Source of the DNA: Musa acuminata AAA Group
Lineage: Eukaryota > Streptophyta > Magnoliopsida > Zingiberales > Musaceae
NCBI RefSeq assembly: GCF_036884655.1
Contig: NC_088356.1
Location: forward strand, 17,654,501 to 17,718,500
Reading direction: 5' to 3'
DNA: 64,000 nt
Both the position numbers and the translations under genes were made by a program. Of this stretch, positions 1 through 11,000 are shown in pieces (the stretch's first letter is position 1; every line of letters starts with the position of its first letter). Under the pieces are notes generated by a model. That model made no database searches. It saw only the letters and a program-made list of their open reading frames with translations, and had not been told where the DNA came from.

Positions 1-482
1 CTTGGAATATATATGAAAATAGAGCAAAATCTCTATGATTCCAAGGTTGTAAACTCTTTTAGTATAGAGTCTCTCATCCAAGAAATTAGTGATAGTCCTA
101 AGGGAGGTGTGTGAGGAAACACTTATAAAAGAAGGGTGTAAAGGTTCTCTTTAGAACCTGTGAAAAGGAGAAAGAGTGTAAGGGTAGTTGATCTTCGCCC
201 ATTGGAAAGAAGATCGGTAGTGAAAGTCGATGACCTTAAGTGAAGAGGAATCGAGAGTAGATGTAAGTCACGACGATCGAACCACTATAAAATCGGTGTG
301 CCTCCCTTTCTCTGCTTGTTTACTTATTTTGCAACTGCTTTGCCTACTTATTACTACTTTGCAAATGTTTTAAGTTTAAATGTCTTTCCGATACGATTTT
401 ATTGAATGAGATTTTCAAATCGATGTAACTTTTATGAAAGTACTAATTCACCCCTCCTCTTAGTGCAAACTTAGTCGTAACA
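1..482 (+). repeat. 3' part of a SIRE-like copia LTR (truncated at window edge)
   Basis: The block matches, in the opposite orientation, the LTRs at 38288-39002, 40346-41915 and 45398-46916. Shared landmarks are the 'gatcttcgcc' block, the 'gtcacgacgatcgaaccac' block and the terminal 'ttcacccctcctcttagtg' stretch. It ends with ...GTAACA near 482, the expected CA terminus. Only the R/U5-like portion is visible. No coding capacity is seen. Confidence 0.6.
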
Positions 483-908
483 CATAGGCTAGACCCTTTT
501 TGGCTGCCACCTCCTGTACTCCTCTCTCCTCTCCTTCTCATCCAATAGTCCCTACTTGGGGCATGTGGGCAGCAAGAAGGGCCAACCCCTTCTTGATCAT
601 GTGGTGTGCATGGAAAGGAGGATTAAGCAATGATTTAAGAAGCATGTTTGCAGCCTCTACCATATGGATCACCACTAGAGAGGAGGACAGTTGACCTCCT
701 TCATCCTCTCCTATAGATCTGCAGATTTTTAGGGATATACAATTTTCCTAGGTAACACATTTTTCTTATATGTGCAGTTTTTGGTTTTGTAGGTTTTTGC
801 GCACTAATCTTCGCACGACAATGAAATCTTTTTTTTTGTGAAAAATTTTAGGATTTTATTTTTCTATTCTTCCACTATGCATGTGATGCTGCCTTAGATT
901 TTCTAATA
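483..908 (+). repeat. 3' part of an LTR related to the solo LTR at 52312-53799
   Basis: The segment from about 650 to 908 aligns by eye with 53540-53799. Shared parts are the 'agagaggagg' block, 'acctcctt', 'tagggatata' and 'taggtaacaca', the 'cttc(a/g)cacga' block, and 'cttccacta(t/c)gcatg' close to the end. It is followed by a primer-site-like string, so it was probably a 5' LTR of a plus-strand element. The part before about 600 is less clearly matched. Confidence 0.5.
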
Positions 909-2290
909 CTAGTGTCAGAGCCAGATTACTCGTGCGAAAAATCAGTTTATAAACTACGGATGTTATGTTGAATCACGTAGAACTATTTTTGTGTGATCGC
1001 TATGGTTTTTCATCGTAGTTTTTAAATCTAGATTGCACCTATTTCCTCTATTAAAAGGTCTTTTAGAAAGGGCTTTTGACGTCAAAATTGTTGACGCAAA
1101 AGGGGAGAAAGGGCAAAAACTATTACTGCCCTTATAGGTTGGCCAAAGGTTGCTTGTAGCCTTGGTTGAGAGCTCTTAAGGGAGCTCTTGGTCTAGCCAC
1201 CTGCAGTAGGATACTTGCGTGCAAGCTACCTACAGGCAAGGGCCATAGGTAGCTAGCAACTATCTACTAGTAGTGGTTGCACTTGCGGGCAGGGGCAGCG
1301 CCTGCGGGCACAATGCCCACGGGTGAGCCGCCTATGCGTAGGCCACCTATGGGCAAGGTGCCTGTGCAAGGTGGCAACCGCCTGAAAGGCGATGGTCGCA
1401 CCACTGCACTAGCACAGGGGTAGTGCTGCTAGCGTCCAAGGCTACCGGCCCTACGTGAGGCGATGGCCGCCTGTGCAAGGCTGTGTCGATGGGATGGCGA
1501 CGGTCGCAACGCAAAAGGGGATTAGGGTTTTTGAATGAAAAGATAATTTTACCCTCTTAATTTTAAAATTTTTAAGGTTTGTCTTTTTTTGGTCTAAATT
1601 ACATAAATACCCTTCTCAAAATAAAAAAAACTCCTTATAAATCTTGAATTTCAAAAAAATATTAGTTAATTAAAAGATTTAATTAACTATTATTATTTAT
1701 CTAGTAGTCCTATATAATGATATGTACATGTGTTATTTATGTGTGTTTGTGATTATTATTATTGGGGCCTACGAGCCTCCAGTTTTTTCTATTTATTGTC
1801 TGGCCTGCATACCTGTGATTATGTTGTAATTGTTGAAGAGATATGATGAGAGTGTGGAGGCGACAATGGGACTCACGAGATTGCGACGGATGATTACGAC
1901 ACATGAAGATGTGTCGAAATGCCAATGAAACAGATGAAGATGAGATAAATGATCACATAGCATGGAGATACGCTATTGCATATATAGATTGTGATGTGAG
2001 TGATTTGGTCCACTAGCTTGGGCCTGATCATGGAATATTAGACTATAGTCCATGATCATTTGGTGTGATTGCTCATTTGATGTGTGATTATCTATACACA
2101 TACTAGATATATATATATATATTTGCATGCAATGTAGATATGTATTAAATATGTATGTGTGTGAAACATAATATTATGAGATCGAATTAAAATCTCCTCT
2201 TTCAATAATATAAAGTCGAAAAACATGAGACAATTAGATTGACCTACGTAGCCTTCCATTATTATCAAGATCAATAGTATAAATATTATC
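909..2290 (+). other. Degraded retrotransposon internal sequence, no intact gene
   Basis: It begins with 'agtgtcagagcc' (911-922), a diverged form of the TGGTATCAGAGC initiator-Met primer site, directly after the LTR-like end. A GC-rich stretch at about 1140-1510 contains degenerate copies of 'gcctgcgggca'/'gcctatg(g/c)gcaagg'. The rest is AT-rich and includes a short TA run near 2107. No ORF longer than about 65 codons resembles a known protein. Confidence 0.4.
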
Positions 2291-4240
2291 ACTTCTTAAA
2301 GTTATCAAAGATTTATTCTTATTTGGTATTTGTAAGCATAATATTCAAATTTAACATTATATCTCTTATCACAAAGTTGGCTAATGCTTATTAAGTTATG
2401 TTTCAAATCATCTACGAAAAATACATCTTTAAATAAAAGATTCAAAATATTACCAATATTTCTAATGCCAATGGTTTTTCTTTTATTGTTATTATCGAAG
2501 GTAACATATCATCTATCTCAACTAGTGAGCTTTGAGAAGCTCTTAAAATTTTCGATCATGTGCCTTGAATATCCATTATTAAGATATCATCCTTTACTTC
2601 TAACTCTTGTTTGAAGAAATACTTATAAAAAAGTGATATTTGTTTTGGATACCTATTTAATTTTCAATCATTCATTGTTAGATTTATCTCTTTTACTTTT
2701 AGCTTTAAATCATTTATGATTTTTTTAAGAACTCAAACTAATTTAATGATGATATTTTTTAAGAGAGCATTTATAGGTATAGTGACCAAACTTTTCACAA
2801 ATGTTACATTTAACTTTTAAAGAAATATGTAGTAGGGGTCCTTTTACAAATTTAGTTGACTTTTGATGTGTGCTACTACTTGGGAAACCAATACCTTGTT
2901 TTTCAAATACACGACTTTGTTTAGTAAAAATCATATTAAATGACTTATTTTTAATTAAAATTTTTAATGTTTGTCGTAGAAATATATTTTTCTTTTTAAG
3001 AGATTCTATTATATTATTAATATTAATTAATTTTTTAAGCAATGTTTTAGTTTCTCATTTAGGATAATCATATTATTTTTTATATATTTAAAAGTATATG
3101 ATTTTTAAAATAATTTATTTTTAAGTTTAAGATTATATACTTTTAAATCTTCACATTTAGAGCAAAGAGTACAAGTTGTTGATGTATATTTGTCTTGTAT
3201 AATTTTAATATATCAAATTCATTAGTAAGTAATACATGATTATTTTTTAGTGAATTATATTTCTTACTAATCTTTTTGAGTTCATCATATAAATCATGAA
3301 ATGCTTCAAATAATTTTTTATATGATAAAGAAGTTTTAGGAGAATTTATTACCTCATTATGGAAAGCCACTAAGATATAATTTATCACTTCTCCTTCATT
3401 GATTTGTTCTTTTCCTTCTGAGTCACTTGATTTATCGCATATTGTTTTGAGTGCTTGCTTCTTCTTTTTCAAATATGAATACTTATTTTTTAAGTGTCTC
3501 AATTTTTTGCACTCATAGCATAGAACTGCATCTTTTTAGGCTCACTTTTATTCTTACATTCTCTTTTTGTTAGATTTATCTTATTTTTCCTCGTGAACTT
3601 TTTAAATATTTTTATAATAAGTGTCATGTCTTCATCATCACTTGAGCTTTTGCTCAAGTAATCTTCTTTAGATTTGAGAGCAATATTATTCATTTTCTTT
3701 GGAATGTTTTTCATTATATATCATTTCATAGGTCATTAAGATGCTATGAGTTTTTCAAGAGGAAGGTTATTTAAGTCTTTAGCTTCTTATATTGTAGTTA
3801 CTTTTGGATCTCAATTTTTAGGAAGAGAGTTTTAGAACTTACTCATCAATTTAAGATTAGTATAAGTTTTACTAAGAGCTTTTAACCTATTGGTAATATT
3901 CATAAAATGGATGGGTATACATGTCACCAATAGATTTGCTTGACTTCATTTTAAATAATTCATAACTATGAACTAAAAGATTAATTTTGGATTCTTTTAC
4001 TCTACTTATGCCTTTGTGAGTGATTTTAAGTGTGTAGCATATATCATATGTCAAGTCACAAGTAGAAACTCGATTAAATTTATTTTTATCTAAAGTATAA
4101 AATAAAGCATTCAAAGCTTTAGTATTTAAACAAAAATTCATTTTTTTAAAATCATTCCATTCTTCCAATAATATTAGTGTAATAAGATTTTTATTCAATT
4201 TTAAAAACTCGATCGATAAATCATCATATTTTGAAAACTT
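2290..4240 (-). pseudogene. Decayed SIRE-like copia gag and protease region
   Basis: Reading the minus strand from 4200 downward gives gag pieces with many interruptions. One piece (3887-4198) carries NALFYTLDKNKFNRVSTC, close to the matching stretch of the SIRE element at about 13190. Then come a middle gag piece (3143-3714) and a CCHC knuckle piece with CNICEKFGHYTYKC (about 2760-2830). Below 2700 a broken protease/pre-integrase remnant (VDDLKHNLISISQLCDK) can be followed to about 2300. Integrase and RT are absent, so the element is truncated at its 3' side. It is the internal part belonging to the split LTR at 4241-4735 and 20435-20932. Confidence 0.75.
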
Positions 4241-4735
4241 GATTCATTAAGTTAAAGTTGTAAGTAAAGAGAATAAAATTAAACGATAAGTAAAGGGCAA
4301 GTAAAGAGAGTCAAACCAATTTATAGTGGTTTGGTTTTCTCGATCTATATCGACTCCTGATTCCACTTCCCCCGAGGTCATCGATTTTTACTATCGATCT
4401 TCTTTCCAATGGACAAAAATCAACTACCCTTATTATAACTTTCTTCTTTTTCAAGCTAAAGAGATAACTTTCATATTCTCTTTTTACATAAAATCTCTCA
4501 CCTCCTATAACTTAGAATTATAACTAAAATCAATAAGAGAAAGAGACTCAAACTGTGCTCAAAATGAGAGTTTATAATATTTTTTTGCTTAGATGCTCTA
4601 TCAACCAAGCTTGAGTGAGGTATTTATAGGTTTCAAGAATAAAGTCAAAATTTTAAATTCCTAAAATTTTGGGATATGAGCGATCCTACCATCAACATTG
4701 GACGGTATTATCACCATAACCAAGTGGCTCTAGTA
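4241..4735 (-). repeat. Older SIRE-like LTR, first half (split by nested element)
   Basis: The stretch 'tttatagtggtttggtt...tcgatct' matches the R/U5-like zone of the LTRs at 38540-38640 in the same orientation. A 'tatttatagg' (reverse TATA box) lies at about 4620. The LTR is interrupted after 4735 by the GTACT target duplication of the SIRE element and resumes at 20435. It adjoins the gag remnant at 2290-4240, so it was that element's 5' LTR. Confidence 0.65.
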
Positions 4736-4740
4736 GTACT
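4736..4740. other. Target-site duplication GTACT, left copy
   Basis: GTACT directly precedes the TGTTGAATC start of the SIRE element. The identical GTACT at 20430-20434 follows its ...CCTAACA end. A perfect 5-bp duplication defines the element ends. Confidence 0.95.
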
Positions 4741-5361
4741 TGTTGAATCTCGGATTTTGATGATGAAGTCAATTGTCATTCGTTATCTAATCTATATGTT
4801 GAGATAAGTGTGCAGGATTAACTACGATGAAAGTAAGACATGCAGCAGGAGTTGCGCCGGAGTCAAGACAATGATCACGTTGGGAGTTCGAGAGTTTGAC
4901 GGAAGTTTGGACAGTCGTCGGAGGTTCTGCGGGAACAAATCCGAGAAGTCCATAAGCTTGCCAAAGAAGCTCGTCGGAACTTGCCAAGTGAATCGTCGCA
5001 AGTCCAGGAGTTTGCCGGAAGTCCGTAGGAGCATCACCGAGGGATCATCGGATGATCGACGGAAGTTCGCCGGAAGCTCGCCGGAAGAAGCGATTGACGC
5101 ACCGGAGCAAGTTGCAGTAAATGTCTTAGTAAAAATCGTAGTTAGCACAATAATTAAGTTGTAAATGGGAGGTGATCCCATTAACTTAATCTTGGGGCAA
5201 TTGGGCCCCTGAAAAACCCAAATTGAGCCGAATGGATCAACCCATTTGGACCCTGATTTCTGCCAGGCGGTTGAACCACCCAAGGCAGGAGGTTGCACCG
5301 CCTGGGCTCAGTCTCCGAGCGAGACTGGGAGGTGCAACCGCTCTAGCCAGGCGGTGGCACC

Positions 5362-5365
5362 GCCT
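5362..5365. other. Target-site duplication GCCT of the nested chromovirus, left copy
   Basis: GCCT at 5362-5365 and again at 11793-11796 flank the chromovirus. The undisrupted 3' LTR has the corresponding site once, at about 19297, reading 'caccgcttggggct'. The duplication is 4 bp, not the usual 5. Confidence 0.8.
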
Positions 5366-6147
5366 TGTCACGACCTTAGCTGGAATTGCCTAAGGCGTGC
5401 GGCACCCTTGCGGCCAAAGACGCGAACTTAGCTTGCGTTGCCTAAGTCGCGAGTCACCCTTGTGGCAAAGACGCGAACTTAGCTTGCATTGCTTAAGTCG
5501 CGCTTCGCCCTTGCGATCTTGCTCCGCAAGGATCAGCCCACTTTGTAACCTCTCGCAGGTCCCGAAGGACCTGTAAAAGAGAAAGAAGTTAGTTCGAAAG
5601 AACGAGCAATGGACAAGTCCCGAAGTCTCGCGAAAAGGGAAGCTTTACAAGCAATTCGTCGAACACCTTGTGTGCACAAGAGAAAAGAGGGAGAGGGAGA
5701 AAAACAAGGCTTTCACGGATGAATGAACAGCTGCAAGCCCACAAACAGCCGCTCACCTGGTCCCAAGCGCAAAACCAAGTTCCCGTAAAGGTCACGTGCG
5801 AACTTGCGAAAGAGTGTTCAATGCCCGGTATATAACCGAAGCCCCATCCAGCCATGTGCCACCCGGGGGGTTCCTGGGGTCTGAGATGGCTGACATTTTG
5901 GTGAGCGGAGGCAGCTCTCCGCTCACCTCCCGCGGCACGCGAAAACGGAGCTGTTTTGGGGTTGTTTTGCTCGGTTCGGTGAGCGGTCACTTTGCAACGC
6001 TGCAGCTTATTCAAACTTACATATTTACAAGCAAAATGACCCAAAACCATGAGAAAACATGCTGTCAAGCAACTGTACATGCGGGTGTGAGCAACGAACG
6101 GTTCGTTGAACGAAGTTGTTGCGGGTGCGCGACGACCGTTCGTGACA
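5366..6147 (-). repeat. Chromovirus 3' LTR (782 bp)
   Basis: It is bounded by TGTCACGA and its inverted counterpart TCGTGACA, an 8-bp terminal inverted repeat that extends the usual TG/CA. It differs from the right LTR by a 10-bp deletion near 5955 and scattered substitutions. It is followed on its inner side by the polypurine tract. Confidence 0.95.
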
Positions 6148-6158
6148 TTCTCGCCCAC

Positions 6159-6788
6159 TTAAAATGTTGATGCCCTCGTCGACGCTTGTTGGTAGTTGTT
6201 GATGACTTCTTCTTCATGTCGCAGGGCGTCTTAAGGCTCCCAACTGGCTTCAGTTCGGGGAAGCTTTCGCCACTTCACCAAGTACTCTGTCTGCTCCGCT
6301 CCGTTGGGTAGCTTTATCTTGCGATCCGCCAGAATGGTTTCCACTCGCTTCTCGTAGGAGGCTGTGATGGGAGGTAGCCGAGTTGGAACACTTCGAGAAG
6401 CATCTTGTGGATCCGAATGGTAGGCCTTCAGGTTGCTGGTGTGAAGAATGTTGTGAATTTTGAACCACGCCGGCAGTTGCAACTTATAAGAAACATTGCC
6501 TACCCTGCTGATAATTGGGAAGGGCCCTTCATACTTACGCACCAATCCTTTGTGAACTCTGTTCCTGAAGAATTGGAGTGATACTGGTTGGAGCTTTACC
6601 AACACCAAATCGCCAACTTTGAACTCTTGCAGTCGCCTTCCCAAGTCTGCCCACTTCTTCATCCTTTTTGCCGCCTTCTCCAAGTAAGCCCGCGCAATAT
6701 CGGCATTTCGATGCCACTCCTTTGCGAAATGATAGGCTGATGGACTACTCCCAGTATACCCAATTGCCATGGTGTGCGGAGTCGACGG
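6159..6788 (-). pseudogene. Chromovirus integrase C-terminus and chromodomain
   Basis: The frame opens after a TAA nonsense codon at about 6789-6791, where context suggests an original CAA (…EIITG then stop then QPSTPHT). It carries the integrase tail with KVGDLVLVKL and the GPFPIISRVGNVSYKLQLP core (about residues 45-105). A chromodomain follows (VETILADRK…EYLVKWRKLP…ASWEP). In family members this module binds histone marks and steers integration into heterochromatin. A second stop lies inside the end of the chromodomain region at about 6230. The frame then continues to a natural-looking stop near 6159, next to the polypurine tract. Confidence 0.88.
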
Positions 6789-6791
6789 TTG

Positions 6792-7247
6792 TTATCCTGT
6801 GATAATCTCGAAGGGGCTCTTGTTGGATGCAGAGCTCCGCTGCAAGTTGTAGGAGAATTGGGCAATGTCCAACAGCTTCACCCAATCTTGTTGGTTGGCA
6901 CTCACGTAGTGCCGAAGATATTGCTCCAAGAGCGAATTTATTCTTTCAGTCTGGCCATCCGTCTGGGGGTGGAGGCTTGTAGAGAAGTATAACTTTGACC
7001 CCAACAATTTGAACAGCTCGGTCCAAAATCGTCCCAGGAACCGAGCGTCTCGATCGCTAATGATATTGTGCGGGACTCCCCAATACTTCACTACATTCTT
7101 CATCATCAGCTTGGCCACCTCCTCTGTTGAACAGTGTAGGGGAGCAGCAATGAAAGTTGCATACTTTGAAAACCGATCGACTACTACGAGTATCGATCCG
7201 AGTCCCCCTACAGGTGGTAAGCTTGATATGAAGTCTAAGGAAATGCT
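6792..7247 (-). pseudogene. Chromovirus integrase catalytic core
   Basis: After a frame break near 7248 the minus strand encodes the integrase core. The segment VVDRFSKYATFIAAP lies at about 7150-7200. IISDRDARFLGRFW carries the second catalytic aspartate. LHPQTDGQTERINSLLEQYLR carries the catalytic glutamate region. The segment ends ...SPFEIITG directly before the nonsense codon at 6789. The integrase would insert the reverse-transcribed element into host DNA. The break between the zinc-finger part and this core makes a normal protein impossible. Confidence 0.88.
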
Positions 7248-7877
7248 CTACCACGACCTTTCTGGTACGGGCAACGGCTCCAAAAGTCCCACCGGCTTCC
7301 GCTGCTCCACCTTGTCTTGTTGGCAAGTAAGGCATGTTCGAACATATTCTTCCACATCAATCCCCATTTTCGGCCAGTAGAAGGCCCTCTCTACGAGAGC
7401 CAATGTTCTGTGAATGCCTGGGTGTCCAGCCCAAAGGGAATCGTGACACTCTTTTAAGAGTTCACGCCTTAAATTGTCCACTCGGGGAACATAGACCCTA
7501 TTCCCTTTTGTGTAAACAAGTCCCTCCTGGATCCAAAATCGTCGTGCCTTACCTTCTTTGATGAGCTGCATCAGGATAACTGCCTGGGGATCACTATACA
7601 GTCCATCCTTGATTCGGGAAAGGAAGTTGGAGTGCAACTGACTTGCTTGGCCTCTGCTCTCCAGTTGTGCAGCATTCACGCATTCCACCTTCCGACTCAG
7701 CGCATCAGCCACGACATTCGCCTTCCCAGGCTTGTACTCCATTGCCATATCAAATTCAGCAGAAAGTCCTGCCACCGTGCCTGCTTTGGGGAGAGCTTCT
7801 TCTGAGTTTGGAAATAGCTCAGGGCGATGTTGTCTGTCCTTAGCACAAATCACGACCCGAGGAGGTAGTGTCGCCAA
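7248..7877 (-). pseudogene. Chromovirus RNase H end and integrase zinc-binding domain
   Basis: This frame carries EYKPGKANVVADALSRK, the RNase H tail and linker. It then has the integrase HHCC finger (HPGIH…CLTCQQ) and the downstream GLLEPLPVPERSW. Between about 7750 and 7850 the expected RNase H text appears in alternating frames, which indicates at least two small indels relative to the gag-RT frame. It ends in a stop right after the conserved ERSW, where the family continues into the catalytic core. The neighbouring frames supply the rest of pol. Confidence 0.85.
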
Positions 7878-10800
7878 ACTCGTAGACAGTGGATCACTGC
7901 TGTCATCTCTTTCTCATGCACTGGATACCGCCTCTCGGTCTCGTTGAGTTTGCGGCTCTCGTAGGCCACCGGATGACCTTCCTGCATGAGTACTCCCCCA
8001 ATAGCGAAGTCTGAAGCATCTGTATGGACTTCAAAGGGCTCTCCATAGTTTGGCAATCTAAGCACTGGTTCTTCTAGAACAGCAGCCTTCAGATCTTGGA
8101 ATGCTATCTCACATTTGTCAGACCACTTCCAAGGTTGCTCCTTCTTCAGCAACTCCGTCAGTGGAGTCGCCCGCTTCGAATATCCCGCAATGAAGCGTCG
8201 ATAGTAGTTGACGAAACCAAGGAAGGATCTCAACTCTGGCACCTTCTTTGGAGTTCGCCATTCCGCAACTGCTTGCACCTTCGACTTATCCATTCGAATG
8301 GAGCCATCACCGATTCGATGCCCCAAGAATAGAATCTCAGTTTGAGCAAAGTAGCATTTCTCCCTTTTTACGAACAAGGTGTTCTCCCTGAGAACCTTGA
8401 AAATCGTCCGCAGGTGCTTGACGTGCTCCTCGAGCGTTTGGCTATAGACGACGATATCGTCCAGGTAGACGACCACAAACTTATCCAAATACTCCTTGAA
8501 TAGCTGGTTCATGAGAGTACAGAATGTGGCCGGAGCATTGGTTAAGCCGAAAGGCATCACCAAGAACTCAAACGCTCCATATCTAGTCACACAAGTAGTC
8601 TTTGCTTCGTCGCCTTCAGCAATGCGCACCTGCCAATATCCCGACCGAAGGTCGAGTTTTGAGAAATACTTCGCCTTGCCCAATTGATCGAACAAGTCCG
8701 CAATGAGCGGGATGGGATACTTGTTCTTCACTGTTACTTTGTTGAGGGCTCGGTAGTCGACGCATAATCGGAGGCTCCCATCTTGTTTCTTCTGGAAGAG
8801 AACTGGAGCTCCGAAAGGTGCTTTTGAGCTGCGGATGAGACCACCGCTTAGCAGTTCACCTAACTGCTTTCTGAGTTCTGCCAACTCTGGCGGAGGCATG
8901 CGATAGGGTGGTCTTGCTGGAGGCTTCACTCCTGGCTCCAGCTCGATACTGTGATCCACGCCTCTGCGTGGTGGAAGAGTCTTTGGCAACTCGGGTGGCA
9001 TGACGTCTTTGAACTCTTTCAGGACGTTTGCCACCACAGTAGGTTCTTGAATGGCCTCCTCGTTGAGTGGCTCTAGCTTCATAGCAGCCACGAATGTTAG
9101 TTCACCTTTTCGCACCCCTTTCTTCAATTGTAATGCCGAAATGTGTTGGGGCTCCTTGGTTCCTCTCCGAGAGACGGGAACCACGCAGGGGTCATCGCCT
9201 CCCATCATACATAGGGAATTCAAGAACGGCATCGGCACCAACTTCGCCGCGTGCATAAACTCCATTCCAAGAATCACTTGGAAGTCATCCAGTGGCACGA
9301 CCATCATGTTGGTGTTCCCGCTCCATATTCCGATTTTGATGGGAACTCCCTTCGCCAACCCGGAGATTCGCCTGGCCTCCGAGTTCACCGCTTTCATTCG
9401 GCTTGGGCTCTTCTCTAATGTCAACCCAAGTCGCTGTGCTTCACGATCGGCTATGAAGTTGTGGGTAGCGCCCGTGTCCACCATTGCACGGGTCGTTTGG
9501 CCATTCAGCTTGATGTCCACATACATCAGTTCACTGCTTCCTGCTTTTTGTGCCTTTGTCTTCATGTTCTCCCCCACTTGACCCCGCATAGCGTTCAACA
9601 AACGCATTGCTCCCATTCGGGGTCCTTGCGACTCCTTGTCGTCGCTGCTGGATTCTGAATTGCTCGAACTAAGAGCAACAGCTTTGCCCTTGTCCGATCG
9701 GGGGGGGGGGGGGGGGGGGTGTATGGAAGCCGTTAAAGCATTGAGTGCTTGTTTTTGTGGGCACTCCCTTACCATGTGCGGTCCTCCGCACAAGAAGCAT
9801 CCTCCAGGTTTTGAGGCCTTGCCTTTCGGGTTCGGGCCTTTGTGGGAGCTCTTCTTCTTCTGTTCGCCCCCGAGCTCCTTCCCTCGAGAATGTTTTGGAG
9901 GGCGATTGCTTGAAGATTGTTTCCTTCTCGCTGGGTCTTCAGAGGAAACAAAGTCGGTGAGCCTTTCTGCAGCTGCAATTGCCCCGACTACATCGGTAAC
10001 ATTCCTTCGATTCAGCTCCTGTTGAGCCCATGGTTTCAAACCATCAAGGAAGCTGAACAACTTGTCCTTCTTGGACATGTCCTGTATGTCCAACATTAGT
10101 GCAGAAAACTGCTTCACATAGTCTCGGATGGTGGTACTTTGGCGGAGTTGTCTCAACTTCCTTCTTGCGACGAACTCTGTGTTCTCTGGTAGAAACTGAG
10201 TTCTCAACTCCCGCTTCAAGTCCTCCCATGTGTCGACTCGACACCGACCTTGTTGGATCTCCTCCCAACGAGTTCGCCACCAAAGTTTCGCATCTCCGTT
10301 CAGATACATTATTGCTATAGAAACTTTGGTATCTTCAGAATCGGGCCTCGTAGCTCGGAAGTATTGCTCCATGTCGAACAGAAAGTTCTCGAGCTCTTTG
10401 GCATCTCTGGCCCCTCCATATCCATGGGGCTCAGGTGCCCTCAAGTTTTGTGGCGGTGCAATGCGGGTGTTGCCTCCTCCCGCATTTAGCGTTCTTGTGA
10501 GCATAGCCACCTTTGCAGTGAGTTCCGCCACAACATCCTGTAAGTGCTGCACGGAGTTCTTGGTGTCATCAGACAGTCGGTCGACTAGGGCCTCGACCTT
10601 GTCGATCCTGGACTCCGCTTCCTCTTGCGAGCTCTCTACCCCAACAAGTCTTTGTTGGCCATGGTAGAGTTCCTCCATGCTCGCTTCCAGAACATCCAAG
10701 CGGGTTTCCGCCGTCGTGAGTCTCTCCTTATGACTCTTTTTCCCAGTTAGCACACCAGATTGCGCTTCCTCCGCTCGCGGAGAGTTGCCAACTTCTCGCT

Positions 10801-10939
10801 CATCCTGTTCGCTGCCGCGATCCTCGTGAGCGGCTCCAACAGCATGAGAGCGAGTGTGCACATGCAGCCCACCTGCGGCTGCTTGGGGCAAGGGTCCAGC
10901 TTGCCCCGTCTTGCTTGATTCGCCACGATGCTTTGCCAT
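7850..10939 (-). CDS. Chromovirus gag-protease-RT-RNase H polyprotein (1,029 codons, truncated by frameshift)
   Basis: The start at 10939 is the first ATG after the primer site. Gag comes first, with a coiled-coil-like stretch at residues 65-145 and the capsid-type core (YFRATRP…WWRTRWEE…) at about 185-330. A CX2CX3HX4C knuckle ([13 protein letters not shown]) lies near 380. A proline run near 410 is coded by a 20-base poly-C on the coding strand. The aspartic protease motif [10 protein letters not shown] is near 487. RT carries YLDDIVVYS near 825 and RNase H begins at [11 protein letters not shown] near 972. The frame ends at YLLGS, where relatives continue through RNase H into integrase, so the break is a mutation and not a domain boundary. 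It is one long uninterrupted frame and still recognisable throughout. Confidence 0.93.
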   Translation of the reverse strand: MAKHRGESSKTGQAGPLPQAAAGGLHVHTRSHAVGAAHEDRGSEQDEREVGNSPRAEEAQSGVLTGKKSHKERLTTAETRLDVLEASMEELYHGQQRLVGVESSQEEAESRIDKVEALVDRLSDDTKNSVQHLQDVVAELTAKVAMLTRTLNAGGGNTRIAPPQNLRAPEPHGYGGARDAKELENFLFDMEQYFRATRPDSEDTKVSIAIMYLNGDAKLWWRTRWEEIQQGRCRVDTWEDLKRELRTQFLPENTEFVARRKLRQLRQSTTIRDYVKQFSALMLDIQDMSKKDKLFSFLDGLKPWAQQELNRRNVTDVVGAIAAAERLTDFVSSEDPARRKQSSSNRPPKHSRGKELGGEQKKKSSHKGPNPKGKASKPGGCFLCGGPHMVRECPQKQALNALTASIHPPPPPPRSDKGKAVALSSSNSESSSDDKESQGPRMGAMRLLNAMRGQVGENMKTKAQKAGSSELMYVDIKLNGQTTRAMVDTGATHNFIADREAQRLGLTLEKSPSRMKAVNSEARRISGLAKGVPIKIGIWSGNTNMMVVPLDDFQVILGMEFMHAAKLVPMPFLNSLCMMGGDDPCVVPVSRRGTKEPQHISALQLKKGVRKGELTFVAAMKLEPLNEEAIQEPTVVANVLKEFKDVMPPELPKTLPPRRGVDHSIELEPGVKPPARPPYRMPPPELAELRKQLGELLSGGLIRSSKAPFGAPVLFQKKQDGSLRLCVDYRALNKVTVKNKYPIPLIADLFDQLGKAKYFSKLDLRSGYWQVRIAEGDEAKTTCVTRYGAFEFLVMPFGLTNAPATFCTLMNQLFKEYLDKFVVVYLDDIVVYSQTLEEHVKHLRTIFKVLRENTLFVKREKCYFAQTEILFLGHRIGDGSIRMDKSKVQAVAEWRTPKKVPELRSFLGFVNYYRRFIAGYSKRATPLTELLKKEQPWKWSDKCEIAFQDLKAAVLEEPVLRLPNYGEPFEVHTDASDFAIGGVLMQEGHPVAYESRKLNETERRYPVHEKEMTAVIHCLRVWRHYLLGS

Positions 10940-10985
10940 GGCGAAGTTGCGAAGTTCGTTCGCTGTTCGATCGAAGAGCTTGCCC

Positions 10986-10997
10986 GCTCTGATACCA
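10986..10997 (-). promoter_or_regulatory. Chromovirus primer-binding site (initiator Met tRNA)
   Basis: The plus strand reads GCTCTGATACCA, whose reverse complement TGGTATCAGAGC matches the 3' end of plant initiator methionine tRNA. It sits three bases inside the right LTR, as expected for the 5' end of a minus-strand element. Confidence 0.95.
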
Positions 10998-11000
10998 CAA

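Noticed and set aside
9051..10667. Several plus-strand ORFs of 120-180 codons across the chromovirus
   Set aside because: They overlap the well-supported minus-strand gag-pol frame, have no family similarity, and are shadows of its codon pattern.
10986..10997. tRNA-like strings at 10986, 12928 and 45384
   Set aside because: They are only 12 bases and sit beside LTRs, so they are primer-binding sites and not tRNA genes.
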